The position numbers were made by a program, and so were the translations under genes. Shown one piece after another: positions 14,224 through 14,414 of a DNA stretch of 14,414 nucleotides. Source of the stretch: an uncultured Paracoccaceae bacterium (GTDB lineage Bacteria > Pseudomonadota > Alphaproteobacteria > Rhodobacterales > Rhodobacteraceae); contig CALCPC010000670.1 of NCBI GenBank assembly GCA_937900975.1, positions 1 through 14,414 of the forward strand, given 5' to 3'. Under the pieces are notes generated by a model that worked only from the letters and a program-made list of their open reading frames with translations, was not told where the DNA came from and did not search any database. Each line of letters opens with the position of its first letter. The stretch's first letter is position 1.

Positions 14224-14414
14224 GTGCAGGCGGGGCTTGCCATTTCGGGAACCCTGCACGCGGCGTTTTTGGCCGTTGCCCTGATCGGCTTGCCCTGGTC
14301 GCAGTCCAAGCCTGAGCCTGTCGACCAGGTGATCTCGGTCACGTTGGAGCGGGTTGAGGAGGCGCCGCCGCCCACCGCGCCTGCGCCCGCGCCCGATATC
14401 GCAATGACCGATAT
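14224..14414 (+). CDS. tolA: Tol-Pal system protein TolA, N-terminal part (cut by window end)
   Basis: The frame starts at GTG 14224, four bases after tolR, and is still open at the window edge after 63 codons. The first residues AGLAISGTLHAAFLAVALIG form a membrane anchor, followed by the periplasmic start VDQVISVTLERVEEAP and a proline/alanine-rich stretch (APPPTAPAPAPD-like) that is typical of TolA and TonB-type linkers. TolA bridges the TolQR motor and the outer-membrane Pal/TolB. The GTG is selected because it gives an anchor at the very N-terminus; no good ribosome binding site is seen, which fits coupling with tolR. Confidence 0.88.
   Translation, partial: MQAGLAISGTLHAAFLAVALIGLPWSQSKPEPVDQVISVTLERVEEAPPPTAPAPAPDIAMTD

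Overview
This window is high-GC, gene-dense DNA that most resembles an alphaproteobacterium of the order Rhodobacterales (Rhodobacter/Roseobacter group). The basis is the character of ribosomal protein S4 (about 206 residues, cysteine-free), a ruvC-ruvA-ruvB-(unknown)-ybgC-tolQ-tolR-tolA layout of alphaproteobacterial type, and a near-match to the alphaproteobacterial LexA box (GTTC-N7-GTTC) upstream of ruvC. This assignment is inferred from sequence character alone; no search was run.

Left part (1-3300): mtgA (peptidoglycan glycosyltransferase) comes first. Then there is a roughly 300-base stretch with a possible 51-codon small ORF, followed by a 371-residue protein that I read as a member of the HopA1 family (related to type III effectors and to the lyases of class V lanthipeptide synthesis). 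Next is rpsD (S4), preceded by a hairpin-rich leader. Bases 1-84 upstream of mtgA hold nothing I can assign. After rpsD lie a 13-bp tandem duplication touching its stop codon and several inverted repeats.

Middle part (3273-8632): a minus-strand PAS-GGDEF-EAL cyclic-di-GMP protein converges on rpsD and diverges from a plus-strand MFS-type membrane transporter. The c-di-GMP protein has intact catalytic motifs in both domains but seems to lack the usual first transmembrane segment. The transporter is followed by msrA (methionine sulfoxide reductase A) and prmA (ribosomal protein L11 methyltransferase).

Right part (8714-14414): the Holliday-junction genes ruvC, ruvA and ruvB are in order but separated by unusually long gaps of 247 and 415 bases. 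Both gaps are rich in palindromes and both are spanned by open frames that overlap the flanking genes by 4 bases at each end. A conserved-looking unknown gene overlaps ruvB by ATGA. Then comes the Tol system: ybgC (acyl-CoA thioesterase), tolQ, tolR (ATGA overlap) and the first 63 codons of tolA, which runs off the window. The genes therefore serve cell-envelope maintenance (mtgA, Tol), translation (rpsD, prmA), DNA recombination repair (ruvCAB) and signalling or stress (c-di-GMP protein, msrA).

The least ordinary items are the stand-alone HopA1-like protein, the three back-to-back perfect palindromes inside the ruvA linker, the palindromic ruv gaps with bridging open frames, the LexA-like box at ruvC, and the c-di-GMP protein with a missing N-terminal anchor. 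I found no tRNA, rRNA, CRISPR array, transposase or integrase.
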